Positions 9,883 to 18,727 are shown, numbered from the stretch's first letter. The stretch is 64,000 nucleotides of DNA from Acinetobacter sp. S54 (GCF_016624945.1 NZ_JACVUI010000003.1:490146-554145), one strand, 5' to 3'. A program made the numbers and translations. The notes: generated from the sequence alone by a model not told the origin.

Positions 9883-10569
9883 TTATGCGGCAGTGGGTGC
9901 TGGTGCAGGTTGTACCTGTACCACGTGTTGGACAAAAATCCCTGGCGTTACGATCACTTCGGGATCAAGTTCACCCAGTTCGACCACTTCACTGACTTGA
10001 GCAATGGTCACATCTGCGGCCATGGCCATAATGGGGCCAAAGTTACGTGCAGATTTACGATAGACCAGATTGCCCCAGCGATCGCCTTTGTGGGCTTTAA
10101 TCAGGGCAAAGTCAGCTTTGATTGGATTTTCCAGAACGTAGTCTTTGCCTTCGTAGCTTAAAGTAGGTTTTCCGGTTGCCAGTAAGGTGCCAAAACCGGT
10201 GGGGGTATAGATCGGTCCAAGTCCCATGCCTGCGGCTTGCATACGGCACGCCAGATTGCCCTGTGGCACAATTTCCAGTTCGATTTTACCCGCACGATAC
10301 AGTTCGTCGAAGACATAAGAGTCGGCTTGACGTGGGAAAGAACAGATGATTTTTTTGACTGCGCCCGTTTTAAGTAATTTGGCAAGACCATAGTCAGCAT
10401 TGCCGGCATTGTTGCTGACAATGGTGAGATCTTTAAGTCCGAGTTCAATTAAACCGTCAATTAGTTCAGCGGGTTGGCCTGCTGTGCCAAAACCACCAAT
10501 TAAAATGGTGGCACCGTCTTTAATCTGGGAAAGCGCTTCCGGTAGGGTCGCTGCACTTTTATCTATCAT
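9883..10569 (-). CDS. pcaI: 3-oxoadipate CoA-transferase, subunit A; first gene of the pca-qui operon
   Basis: PcaI is the alpha subunit of the 3-oxoadipate CoA-transferase, 228 residues. It has the CoA-binding loop GGFGTAGQP (about 25-33) and the conserved ELVPQG-type segment written here as ELEIVPQGNLA. It forms the enzyme with PcaJ directly downstream. As the first gene of the minus-strand operon it lies next to the PcaU operator, so induction by protocatechuate through PcaU is expected. The C-terminus is Pro/Ala-rich (QPAPAPTAA), unlike the dca paralogue. Confidence 0.95.
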   Translation of the reverse strand: MIDKSAATLPEALSQIKDGATILIGGFGTAGQPAELIDGLIELGLKDLTIVSNNAGNADYGLAKLLKTGAVKKIICSFPRQADSYVFDELYRAGKIELEIVPQGNLACRMQAAGMGLGPIYTPTGFGTLLATGKPTLSYEGKDYVLENPIKADFALIKAHKGDRWGNLVYRKSARNFGPIMAMAADVTIAQVSEVVELGELDPEVIVTPGIFVQHVVQVQPAPAPTAA

Positions 10570-10742
10570 TTAGATAACTCCATTGTGCATCAAGCAAAAT
10601 TAGAAAGGTGGAAAACTAGGATATGGCTAAGGAAGAACATTTCATGCAAATTCAAATACTATTCCTTAGTCATTCAGTAGGATTCCCTTGTCTGATCATT
10701 TTTTATAATTTTTTGTTTGAGTTCCAGAGTAGTTTGGTAGGT

Positions 10743-10783
10743 TTTGTTCGATGTATGAATAATTTGTTCGATGATCGAACAAA
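10743..10783. promoter_or_regulatory. PcaU operator in the pcaU-pcaI intergenic region
   Basis: Three copies of the 10-mer TTTGTTCGAT occur here: a direct copy at 10743-10752, a second at 10763-10772, and its inverse at 10774-10783. The last two form a perfect palindrome around G10773, and the first is separated from it by 10 bases. This is the architecture described for PcaU and the related PobR in Acinetobacter. The site lies 174 bases before the pcaI start and 66 before the pcaU start, suited to activation of pca-qui and control of pcaU itself. Confidence 0.9.
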
Positions 10784-10848
10784 ACATAGTTCGGTTATTC
10801 TAATTTAGCGTTATAGTATTGCTGTCAATATGACAAACGTATGAAGCA

Positions 10849-11691
10849 ATGGAAATGTTAGCAAATATGGATCATAAAACAGTCAAAGAAGAAAAGATTC
10901 TTCACAATGCCAGTAACAAAAAAACGATTCGCCATGAAGATTTTGTTGCTGGTATTGGTAAAGGCATGGCGATTTTAGATAGTTTTGGTACAGATCGTCA
11001 TCGTCTAAATATTACCATGGCCGCCGAAAAAACAGGAATGACTCGGGCGGCTGCACGCCGCCATTTATTAACTTTAGAATATCTTGGTTACCTCGAATCA
11101 GATGGCCATTATTTTTATCTTACTCCAAAAATATTAAAATTCTCAGGATCTTATCTTGGTGGTGCTCATCTTCCCAAAATTTCCCAACCATTACTTAATT
11201 TGTTGACAACACAAACCTCTCTTATTTATTCAGTCATGGTGCTAGACGGCTACGAAGCGATTACTATTGCCAGAAGTGCAGCACATCAGCAAACAGACCG
11301 TGTAAATCCTTATGGGCTTCATTTGGGAAACCGTTTACCAGCCCATGCGACATCCGCAGGTAAAATCCTTTTGGCCTATCTGGATGACCATGAGCAAGAA
11401 GAGTGGTTATCGCAACATCCCTTGCAACGCCTGACTAAATACACTTATACAAATAATGCTGATTTTTTAAAACTTTTAGCAGAAATTAAAGAACAAGGCT
11501 GGTGTTATTCAAGTGAGGAACATGAGCTTGGTGTACATGCCTTGGCAGTGCCTATTTACGGACAACAATCTCGTGTTGTAGCTGCACTTAATATTGTGTC
11601 TCCCACCATGCGAACGACAAAGGAATATTTAATTCAGCATATCTTGCCCTTGCTACAGGAAACAGCCAGAGAGTTACGCAATATTTTATAA
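10849..11691 (+). CDS. pcaU: IclR-family activator of the pca-qui operon
   Basis: PcaU is an IclR-type regulator that senses protocatechuate and activates pca-qui transcription. Residues about 35-95 form the winged helix-turn-helix (MTRAAARRHLLTLEYLGYL). The remaining 180 residues are the effector domain, with the family marker LPAHATSAGKILLA near 165-178. The length, 280 residues, is normal. The start is uncertain among ATGs at 10849, 10855 and 10867, as none has a clear ribosome site. It is transcribed divergently from pcaI across the three-repeat operator. Confidence 0.93.
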   Translation: MEMLANMDHKTVKEEKILHNASNKKTIRHEDFVAGIGKGMAILDSFGTDRHRLNITMAAEKTGMTRAAARRHLLTLEYLGYLESDGHYFYLTPKILKFSGSYLGGAHLPKISQPLLNLLTTQTSLIYSVMVLDGYEAITIARSAAHQQTDRVNPYGLHLGNRLPAHATSAGKILLAYLDDHEQEEWLSQHPLQRLTKYTYTNNADFLKLLAEIKEQGWCYSSEEHELGVHALAVPIYGQQSRVVAALNIVSPTMRTTKEYLIQHILPLLQETARELRNIL

Positions 11692-11710
11692 TTTAAATTT
11701 TAAACTTCCT

Positions 11711-11725
11711 GTTCGATCATCGAAC
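11711..11725. promoter_or_regulatory. Second PcaU-like palindrome, downstream of pcaU
   Basis: GTTCGATCATCGAAC is a perfect palindrome (7-bp arms, 1-base centre). Its minus-strand reading, GTTCGATGATCGAAC, is identical to the 15-base core of the operator at 10766-10780. It lies 20 bases after the pcaU stop, with no T-run to make it a terminator. The surrounding 11692-11931 is AT-rich and otherwise featureless. Confidence 0.6.
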
Positions 11726-11931
11726 CTTTGTATTTTTCAAAAAATACGAAATAGGCTCTATTGGTGAGAAAATAGCCACAAATTTATTAAATAAATTCAG
11801 TACTGCGTTAATATGCATCATTCTTTAAAATTCAAACACTGAATAGTATTTAGATAGTTTATGTGAATCTTCATTTTATATGACGATTTAGTCTTGAATG
11901 AAGATTCAATATTGATTCATATATTTGAATT

Positions 11932-12069
11932 TTATTGTAAGAAATGCTCTCTAGACTCGTTCAAATATTCAGGACTAAAAAAGTTATCCCATGTTGATAA
12001 ACCCAGAAGAATAATCATGCTTATCATCAATATCATAAGGATACGTAAAACCCCAAAAACATAATGCAT
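11932..12069 (-). CDS. Small single-span membrane protein coupled to the YbfB-type transporter
   Basis: This 45-codon ORF starts at an ATG sharing one base with the stop of the upstream MFS gene (TAATG), with GAGGGGAAGG five bases ahead, an unusually strong ribosome site. The product has one hydrophobic helix (about residues 6-24, VLRILMILMISMIILLGLS) followed by a polar tail of about 20 residues. I do not recognise a family. The coupling and ribosome site argue that it is translated. It may be an accessory subunit of the transporter, but that is inference from position only. Confidence 0.5.
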   Translation of the reverse strand: MHYVFGVLRILMILMISMIILLGLSTWDNFFSPEYLNESREHFLQ

Positions 12070-13265
12070 TAACCTTCCCCTCTTAACCCATTCAAATGTG
12101 ATTTTTGAATCGTGTAAAAACACAAGCTACAAGCCAAAGCAACCACCATAATAACGGCACCAAGGAAAAATAAATGTGTGTAATAACTGCCATGAGTATG
12201 TAAAAAACTCATGACAACGCCACCCAAAAGTTGTGCTGTTGCAAAGGCAGCAGTGGCTATACTCCAGGCATATTGATGATTTTGAGTACCTAATATTGTT
12301 AATAAAGCACTTGAACTCAGTGAAACCACAGCTGGATTTAACAAACCCGTTAAAAAAGAGGAAACAGCCAGACTATAAAAAGTATGAAAATAGACTGGGA
12401 TAAAAATTGCCAGACTATAAAGTAAATAACAACGCCATAACGCCCCTGTAAGTTGCCAATATTTAACACAATAAAAAGCAAACACAGCTCCTAACATGGA
12501 TCCTATTCCATAAAAGGCCCATTGTTGATTGGCAAATTGAACACTTTGATGTAATTCATGTTGTATAAAATCAATCCAAAAAAGGCTATGTGGAATATAA
12601 GCAATCGCACTTAGAGCATATGCAACAGTAATAAAAGTGGCTGCTAGAATTCGTTTGTCTGATTTAATAATAATGGATTCATAAGCATGTGCTGTTTCAA
12701 TTAGCTCAGGTTGATGGCGTAATCCAATTAAAATTACGACACTACAGAAAAGGCTTAAAATTCCTAGAAATAACCAACCTAACCCGACATTAATATGTGC
12801 TGCATAAGGGACAATAAATGTTGAAATTACAACCCCTGCGCCTATTCCACTAAAAGCGATCATACTCAGCTTGGGACGTAATTCGATTACCACTCGTTTC
12901 AATGCATAACTAGGTGCAAGTACCATCAAAGTACTACCTGCGATTCCTGAGAACACCCGAAAGATAATGTATAAAGCATCAGGCAAGCCCTGTATTGCAC
13001 ACAATATAAGACTAAAAGCACCTAAAAATGCGCTAACAATAATCAATATTCTAGGCTGAATATATCTGGAAACAGGATGTGCCAATAGGGCGCCCAGCAG
13101 ATAACCCAATAAATTTGCACTGCTTAAATAACTTGCAAATGTTGCAGTAAACCATTTTTGTTCAACCAAAAGCGGCATTAAAGAAGTATAGGAAAATCTA
13201 AATAACCCGATTCCCAGACAGGTTGACAAAAAGGCCACCCAAAATAATCTGGAAGTATTTTGCAT
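12069..13265 (-). CDS. MFS transporter, YbfB/YjiJ family
   Basis: The 398-residue protein has about 12 hydrophobic segments and the N-terminal pattern of the YbfB/YjiJ group: LGIGLFRFSYTSLMPLL (about 18-34), then SSANLLGYLLGALLAHP. The substrate of this group is generally unknown. It is divergent from a LysR regulator (13384), which may control it, and is followed by a coupled 45-residue membrane ORF. It is less G+C-rich than the pca genes. Confidence 0.82.
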   Translation of the reverse strand: MQNTSRLFWVAFLSTCLGIGLFRFSYTSLMPLLVEQKWFTATFASYLSSANLLGYLLGALLAHPVSRYIQPRILIIVSAFLGAFSLILCAIQGLPDALYIIFRVFSGIAGSTLMVLAPSYALKRVVIELRPKLSMIAFSGIGAGVVISTFIVPYAAHINVGLGWLFLGILSLFCSVVILIGLRHQPELIETAHAYESIIIKSDKRILAATFITVAYALSAIAYIPHSLFWIDFIQHELHQSVQFANQQWAFYGIGSMLGAVFAFYCVKYWQLTGALWRCYLLYSLAIFIPVYFHTFYSLAVSSFLTGLLNPAVVSLSSSALLTILGTQNHQYAWSIATAAFATAQLLGGVVMSFLHTHGSYYTHLFFLGAVIMVVALACSLCFYTIQKSHLNGLRGEG

Positions 13266-13328
13266 ACGTTGAATCCTGTTTAAACTTAATTGATTAAATC
13301 GTGTTATTTGTATCTGGTAAAATGATTT

Positions 13329-13345
13329 ATACTGATAGTTGGTAT
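13329..13345. promoter_or_regulatory. Candidate LysR box between the MFS gene and its divergent regulator
   Basis: ATACTGATAGTTGGTAT has the interrupted dyad ATAC-N9-GTAT with the T-N11-A signature of LysR-type binding sites. It lies 39 bases before the LysR start at 13384 and 64 bases before the MFS start at 13265. Confidence 0.4.
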
Positions 13346-13383
13346 CTTATTTTGAGATGGGCCTACTTTTTGAGACCACAGCA

Positions 13384-14277
13384 ATGCAGTTAAAATCCTT
13401 GGAAATTTTTTTAAAAGTACTGGAATGTGGCAGTTTTTCTCATGCAGCGATTCAGATGCATACCGTCCAATCCAATATTACTAATCATATAAAAAAGCTC
13501 GAAGATGAATTAAATTGTGAATTGCTGTCACGTCAATCTCCCATTCGCCCGACCAGTGCAGGCCAGCAATTATATTATTATGCAGAACAAATGGTTGCGC
13601 TGCATCAACAAGCTAAATTTCACTTTTCAAATCAAGTTTTATGCCATGACATTCCATTAAAAATTGGCAGCATGGAAACCACCGCAGCAACGCGTCTGCC
13701 CCAATTATTTAAATCGATCGTTTTGCAATTACCTAAATTACGATTGCATCTAAATACTGGCACAACACGTGAGCTGATTGACCGCGTTTATGCGGGTGAG
13801 CTCGATTGTGCTTTTATTGCCAGTTCACAAGCATTGCCTGACTTTTATAATGTGCATGTTTGGACGGAACATTTGGTGTTAATTTGCCCCACGGAAATAA
13901 ATAAATTTCCAGACAAGAGAGTATTGTTAAATACTCCATTCCTTGCAATTCGTCAGGGCTGTTTTTATCGAAAATGTATTGAATCTTTTTTACAACGCTA
14001 TGACTTGCCGCCTTCACAACTGACTGAGATGGGAAATCTGGATGCAATCTTAAGCTGTGTGCATTTGGGCATGGGTTATGCAATATTGCCACGTTCTTAT
14101 ATTGAAAAATCATCTTATAAAGATGAACTACAATTTTTTGAGATTGATGATCAAATTGGTAAAATTAATACGTATCTAATCGCCAACAAACCACAAAGTT
14201 GGAGTGGTAATCTCAGACACTTTATTGAACAAGTAACGGATGTTTTAGAGCAGCCTAAAACCTTAGACGTTGTTTAA
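13384..14277 (+). CDS. LysR-family transcriptional regulator
   Basis: The 297-residue protein has an N-terminal winged helix-turn-helix (MQLKSLEIFLKVLECGSFSH then HTVQSNITNHIKKLEDEL, residues 1-60) and a substrate-binding domain from about residue 90. The frame extends to a TTG at 13339 and an ATG at 13357, but the ATG at 13384 matches the usual LysR N-terminus. It is divergent from the YbfB-type transporter, so local control of that gene is the simplest inference; the effector is unknown. Confidence 0.85.
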   Translation: MQLKSLEIFLKVLECGSFSHAAIQMHTVQSNITNHIKKLEDELNCELLSRQSPIRPTSAGQQLYYYAEQMVALHQQAKFHFSNQVLCHDIPLKIGSMETTAATRLPQLFKSIVLQLPKLRLHLNTGTTRELIDRVYAGELDCAFIASSQALPDFYNVHVWTEHLVLICPTEINKFPDKRVLLNTPFLAIRQGCFYRKCIESFLQRYDLPPSQLTEMGNLDAILSCVHLGMGYAILPRSYIEKSSYKDELQFFEIDDQIGKINTYLIANKPQSWSGNLRHFIEQVTDVLEQPKTLDVV

Positions 14278-14302
14278 TATTTTTAAATAGTCGTTTTAAA
14301 TA

Positions 14303-14334
14303 AAAGATGAAAGTTGAATGCAACCTTCATCTTT
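14303..14334. terminator. Bidirectional terminator between convergent genes
   Basis: AAAGATGAAAGTTG (14303-14316) and CAACCTTCATCTTT (14321-14334) form a 14-bp stem with one A-C mismatch and a 4-base loop. T-rich or A-rich ends serve both the plus-strand LysR gene and the minus-strand dehydrogenase gene. Confidence 0.65.
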
Positions 14335-14354
14335 CCTTCGATTCAAAGCAAATC

Positions 14355-15278
14355 TTAATACCCTTTTACGACATTGACTTGATTGACCAATGACCGCCCT
14401 TGCTGCACACGATTGTCATTTTCAATGATTTGTCCAATAACTGCCGACCACGGTGCATGTGAAGCGACGTGGGGCGTAACCAAAACTTTAGAATGCTGCC
14501 AGAAAGGATGATCCTGAGCTAACGGTTCTTTTGTAAACACATCTAAAATAGCACCTCGTAGTTGTTCAGAATTGAGTGCTTCTAGTAAATCCTGTTCATT
14601 TAAATGTTGTCCACGGCCACAATTTATAATACAAGCAGCGCGAGGAAGTTGTTGAAATAATTCAGCATTTAATATGCCAAAATTATCTTCAGTCAAAGGT
14701 AATAGATTAATCAAAATTTCACTGTTTGCAAGAAAATCCTTTTTTTGTTCATTACCCGCGTAGCAAGTTACGCCTTGTATCTGCTTTAAGCTTCTTGACC
14801 AACCTGAAACCTGATATCCCAGTTGGGCAAATTTTTCAGCCATAAAGCCGCCCATTTGTCCTAAACCCATAATTCCGATTTTGACCTCTGAACTGGATTT
14901 TTGCGGAGGTTGCTTCCAGCGTTGCTGCTGTTGTTGCGCGATCAAGACATCAAAAAAACGTTGATAATACAAGACACACCATTGCAAATAATCGTACATA
15001 CCTTTTTGATGATGTTCATCTACAACACGACAAACCGCATAACGCTCACCAATGCGTTTTAAATTTAAGTGTTCAACGCCAGCCGCCATTGAATGGATCA
15101 GTTTAAGATTGGGTAAAGTTTCAAGATAATCCAGATCTGGAAACCATGAAATAGCTGTAGTTGCCTGCTGGGCTTGTTCACTATGCGCTAAACAATAAGC
15201 ATCTTGTGGTGCGTATTCGGCCAATGCATCTTCAAGCCATTTTTGTACTTTAGGGACAGTCGTTGCGATGATGATCAT
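14355..15278 (-). CDS. D-2-hydroxyacid dehydrogenase, GhrA-like
   Basis: It reduces a 2-keto acid such as glyoxylate or hydroxypyruvate, or oxidises a D-2-hydroxyacid, with NAD(P). The 307 residues show the Rossmann motif GLGQMG (138-143) and the catalytic set Arg222 (NCGRGQ), Glu251 (FTKEPL) and His270 (TPHVASH), the arrangement in GhrA. The ATG at 15278 overlaps the stop of the upstream aldolase gene (ATGA), so the two are coupled; the frame's upstream TTG is not used. A polyglutamine stretch near 115-119 is unusual. It is the last gene of a four-gene operon. Confidence 0.85.
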   Translation of the reverse strand: MIIIATTVPKVQKWLEDALAEYAPQDAYCLAHSEQAQQATTAISWFPDLDYLETLPNLKLIHSMAAGVEHLNLKRIGERYAVCRVVDEHHQKGMYDYLQWCVLYYQRFFDVLIAQQQQQRWKQPPQKSSSEVKIGIMGLGQMGGFMAEKFAQLGYQVSGWSRSLKQIQGVTCYAGNEQKKDFLANSEILINLLPLTEDNFGILNAELFQQLPRAACIINCGRGQHLNEQDLLEALNSEQLRGAILDVFTKEPLAQDHPFWQHSKVLVTPHVASHAPWSAVIGQIIENDNRVQQGRSLVNQVNVVKGY

Positions 15279-16033
15279 GAGCAATATTCCTCTTTTTGTC
15301 CCTCAATCAAGGACAACGCTGCATTCCACGCATTTGAGATAATACGTTCAATGGCTTTGGACTCAAATTGTGCAGTTGTATGTTCACAGACTCGTTGGCT
15401 TGGAATATTTAATTCACAGCCACCGGCAAGTGCTTTAATTTGTGCCTGACAGGCACGTTCCAAGAAGTAAATTTCATGAAAAGCCCGTTGAACATTATCT
15501 CCAGCAGCCAACAAACCATGATTGCGTAAAATCATTACCCGATTTTGTCCAAAATCCTGTATTAAACGTTCACGTTCTTCTGTCAATAAAGCAACCCCTT
15601 CATAATCGTGATAACTGATTTTGTTATAAAATTTCAATGCATGTTGCGAGATAGGCAACAATCCCTGTTTTTGAGCTGACACGGCAATTCCATCAGCTGT
15701 GTGTGTATGAATTACACAATGTAAATCCTGTCGTGCTGAATGAATAGCAGAATGAATCACAAACCCTGCTACATTGACCATTTTTCCCTGATCATGAGTA
15801 GCAACAATATTGCCGTCATAATCAATCTTGACCAAATGAGATGCCGTCATTTTTTCAAAAGGAATGCCATATTGATTAATTAAAAAATGACCATCTTCGT
15901 CAGGAACACGTAAGCTAATATGCGTGTCAATTAAGTCTGTCATACGATAATAAGCAATCAACCGATATAACGCCGCCAATTGACATCTGGCAGCCCATTC
16001 AGTTGCTGAAACCTGTTGTTGTAAACTTGACAT
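15275..16033 (-). CDS. Class II aldolase/adducin family protein
   Basis: The 252-residue protein belongs to the zinc-dependent class II aldolase/adducin family. Metal ligands are visible as His109 and His111 (VIHTHT) and His172 (LRNHGLLA). Members include fuculose-phosphate aldolases, epimerases and decarboxylases, and the substrate cannot be read from sequence. The ATG at 16033 follows AAGGA by seven bases; the GTG one codon earlier is less likely. It is coupled to the 2-hydroxyacid dehydrogenase downstream and lies 46 bases after a PaaG-like gene. Confidence 0.85.
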   Translation of the reverse strand: MSSLQQQVSATEWAARCQLAALYRLIAYYRMTDLIDTHISLRVPDEDGHFLINQYGIPFEKMTASHLVKIDYDGNIVATHDQGKMVNVAGFVIHSAIHSARQDLHCVIHTHTADGIAVSAQKQGLLPISQHALKFYNKISYHDYEGVALLTEERERLIQDFGQNRVMILRNHGLLAAGDNVQRAFHEIYFLERACQAQIKALAGGCELNIPSQRVCEHTTAQFESKAIERIISNAWNAALSLIEGQKEEYCS

Positions 16034-16079
16034 CACAGCATCCTTTTTCTGTATTTATCATGAATAAAATCGTGATTAT

Positions 16080-16868
16080 CTAATCAAAATTGGCTGAACG
16101 TTTTTGCATAAACGCTTGAACACCTTCTCGATAATTTGTCGATTTTCCCGCTTCTTTTTGCAAGTCTCGCTCAAGATTTAGTTGTTGTTCAAGCGAGTTT
16201 TGTCCTGACAGATTCAATGCTTTTTTAATTAGTCTGACCGATGAAGATGGCTGTAAGGCCAAAGTTTCAGCCAAGGCATTTACTTGATTCTGGAATTCAT
16301 CATCTGGATACACCTCCCAAATCATGCCCCATTGTAATGCCTTATCAGCGGGTAATTTATTTCCAAGAAAAGTCAGCGCTTTTGCTCTGGCATGACCAAC
16401 TAAACGAGGTAATATCCATGTTCCACCTGCATCAGGAATTAAACCCACTTTAGAAAATGACTGAATAAATGAAGCAGATTGTTTGGCCACCACGACATCG
16501 CATGCCAATGCAATATTGGCTCCAGCACCAGCTGCTACGCCATTCACCGCAGCAATCACGACTTTAGGCATCTGAGCAATTTTTAAAATAAGCGGATTAT
16601 AGTATTTCTCAAGAGAAGCGCCAGCATCGTAGTCTGGATGTTCAATCATTTCAGGTTTTCGCGCTGATAAATCCTGCCCCGCACAAAAACCTTTCCCCAT
16701 ACCGGTGATAACGATCACTTTAATTTGCTCAGATTGTTGCCAGTGATCCAGAATAAAAGCAACTTCCTGATGCATTTGTTCATTAAAACTATTTAAGACT
16801 TCAGGTCGATTCAATGTTAAATATGCAATTCTGCGTTCAACATGCGTCAATATATATTGAAAATCCAT
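16080..16868 (-). CDS. Crotonase-family isomerase, PaaG-like
   Basis: It resembles PaaG, the ring-1,2-epoxyphenylacetyl-CoA isomerase, more than a hydratase: GKGFCAGQDLSAR (58-70), GVAAGAGANIALACD (110-124) and GLIPDAGGTW (142-151). Both hydratase glutamates are replaced (Asn118 and Phe138 at those positions), while Asp146 matches the catalytic acid of PaaG. It therefore probably shifts or rearranges a double bond or ring of a CoA thioester. No paaABCDE epoxidase genes occur in the window, so phenylacetate degradation is not implied. Its neighbours are an acyl-CoA dehydrogenase and an aldolase. Confidence 0.82.
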   Translation of the reverse strand: MDFQYILTHVERRIAYLTLNRPEVLNSFNEQMHQEVAFILDHWQQSEQIKVIVITGMGKGFCAGQDLSARKPEMIEHPDYDAGASLEKYYNPLILKIAQMPKVVIAAVNGVAAGAGANIALACDVVVAKQSASFIQSFSKVGLIPDAGGTWILPRLVGHARAKALTFLGNKLPADKALQWGMIWEVYPDDEFQNQVNALAETLALQPSSSVRLIKKALNLSGQNSLEQQLNLERDLQKEAGKSTNYREGVQAFMQKRSANFD

Positions 16869-16924
16869 ATCAAATCCTTACAGTTTAAAAGATGGTTTTT
16901 CACCCTCTCTATATCCCTTTATCT

Positions 16925-18727
16925 TTAAAAAGCAAAATCTTCTGCATCTAGCGCCATGACAGATTCGGCCCCTGATTTAATGGAGGCTGCATGCTGTTGA
17001 GTCCGATTTAATAACTTGTCATAAAAAAACTGGGCTGTTCTGAGTTTAGCCTGGTAAAACTTATGTTCGGTTGTGCCATCCTCTAATTTTTGTTGCGCAA
17101 TTTTTGCCATACGTGCCCACAAATAAGCGAAAACGATATAGCTTGAGTAATAAAGATAGTCGACAGATGCTGCGCCAATTTCGTCTGGATGATTGTTTGC
17201 TTTTTCTGCAATGTGCTGAGTGAGATCCAACCATTCAGTTTTTAACTGAGATAACTGATCCACATATGATTTTAAAACTGAATTTGTCTGATTTTCACTG
17301 ATAAATTTTTCAATTAAATCAATCATATTTTTTAGCAATTTATTTTCAGACTTTAGTACTTTACGCGCGAGCAAATCTAAGGATTGAATTTCAGTCGTTC
17401 CTTCATATAAGCTCGAGATACGAGCATCACGGACAATCTGTTCCATGCCATGCTCCACAATAAAACCGTGCCCACCAAAAATTTGCACACCATGTTTGGC
17501 GGACTCATTGCCTGTTTCGGTCAAGAATGCTTTGGCAATTGGGGTAAGAAACGCAAGAAGCTCATCAGAAAATTGTTTAGCTTGAGAGTCGTATGAATGC
17601 TCAATGATATCGGCATGTTGGGCTAAAAAATACACCAGTGCACGACCACCTTCTGCAAACGCTTTTTGTGTCATTAACATGCTACGAACCGCAGGATGCA
17701 CAATAATCGGATCGGCATTTTTCTCTGGAAATTTTGCACTACCCAGAGCACGCATGGCCAAACGGTCTTTAGCATAGTTTAATGCGCCCTGAAACGCCAT
17801 TTGTGAGGCAGCTACCCCTTGTACGGCTGTACCAATACGTGCTGTATTCATAAAGGTAAACATACAATTTAAACCGCGGTTTTCAGGGCCAATCAAATAA
17901 CCTTTGGCTGCATCAAAATTCATTACACAGGTGGCATTGCCATGAATCCCCATTTTATGTTCAATCGCGCTACAGACCACTTGATTGCGATCCTGAATAT
18001 TGCCAGATTCATCGACATTAAACTTTGGCACAATAAACAAGGAAATCCCTTTTGTTCCTGCGGGTGCTTGGGGTAAACGTGCCAATACGATATGCACAAT
18101 GTTTTCGGCCAGATCATGCTCCCCAGCTGAAATAAAGATTTTTTCGCCAGTAATCGCATAACTTCCATCGGCCTGTGGTTCCGCTTTAGTTCGGATTAAA
18201 CCTAAATCAGAACCCGCATGGGATTCAGTTAAACACATGGTTCCCATCCATGTTCCCGCAATCAACTTCGGTAAGAACTGCTGTTTTTGCTGGTCAGTTC
18301 CATGATGTTCCAGTGTACGCATTGCTCCGTGAGACAGCCCCTGATACATCGACCATGCCCAGTTTGAGCCGTATAACATTTCAGATAATGCAATGCGTAA
18401 AGAAGTAGGTAAACCCTGTCCACCGTATGCTGAATCTGCGGTTAACGATGTAAAACCTAGTTCAGCATATTTTTGATGTGCTTGTTTAAAGCCTTTAGGC
18501 GTGGTAACGACGCCTTGGTTTAGATGACAACCTTCTTGGTCACCTGACTGATTTAGTGGCGCCAATTCATTTTCACAAAAATCTGCTGTCGCCTCTAAAT
18601 ATTGATCAAGTACATCGCGCGTCAGTTGATCCGCATATTCTGGAAATCCTTGATAATTTTGTTCCGCATCAAATACTTCATGCATAACAAATTGTATATC
18701 GCGTATGGGAGCTTTATATGCAGGCAT
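16925..18727 (-). CDS. Acyl-CoA dehydrogenase, long (600-residue) type
   Basis: This FAD enzyme introduces an alpha,beta double bond into an acyl-CoA and passes electrons to ETF. The family motif CLTESHAGSD lies at 165-174 and the catalytic base region YEGTTEIQ at 441-448 (Glu442). It is about 215 residues longer than the DcaA-type enzyme at 24829 and has the C-terminal helical extension of the group that includes DmdC, the 3-methylmercaptopropionyl-CoA dehydrogenase. It is the first gene of a minus-strand operon with the PaaG-like, aldolase and dehydrogenase genes. The actual acyl substrate is not evident. Confidence 0.87.
   Translation of the reverse strand: MPAYKAPIRDIQFVMHEVFDAEQNYQGFPEYADQLTRDVLDQYLEATADFCENELAPLNQSGDQEGCHLNQGVVTTPKGFKQAHQKYAELGFTSLTADSAYGGQGLPTSLRIALSEMLYGSNWAWSMYQGLSHGAMRTLEHHGTDQQKQQFLPKLIAGTWMGTMCLTESHAGSDLGLIRTKAEPQADGSYAITGEKIFISAGEHDLAENIVHIVLARLPQAPAGTKGISLFIVPKFNVDESGNIQDRNQVVCSAIEHKMGIHGNATCVMNFDAAKGYLIGPENRGLNCMFTFMNTARIGTAVQGVAASQMAFQGALNYAKDRLAMRALGSAKFPEKNADPIIVHPAVRSMLMTQKAFAEGGRALVYFLAQHADIIEHSYDSQAKQFSDELLAFLTPIAKAFLTETGNESAKHGVQIFGGHGFIVEHGMEQIVRDARISSLYEGTTEIQSLDLLARKVLKSENKLLKNMIDLIEKFISENQTNSVLKSYVDQLSQLKTEWLDLTQHIAEKANNHPDEIGAASVDYLYYSSYIVFAYLWARMAKIAQQKLEDGTTEHKFYQAKLRTAQFFYDKLLNRTQQHAASIKSGAESVMALDAEDFAF

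Noticed and set aside
16080..16868. Assignment as part of a phenylacetate (paa) cluster
   Set aside because: The protein is PaaG-like, but no epoxidase, ligase or PaaZ gene occurs in the window.
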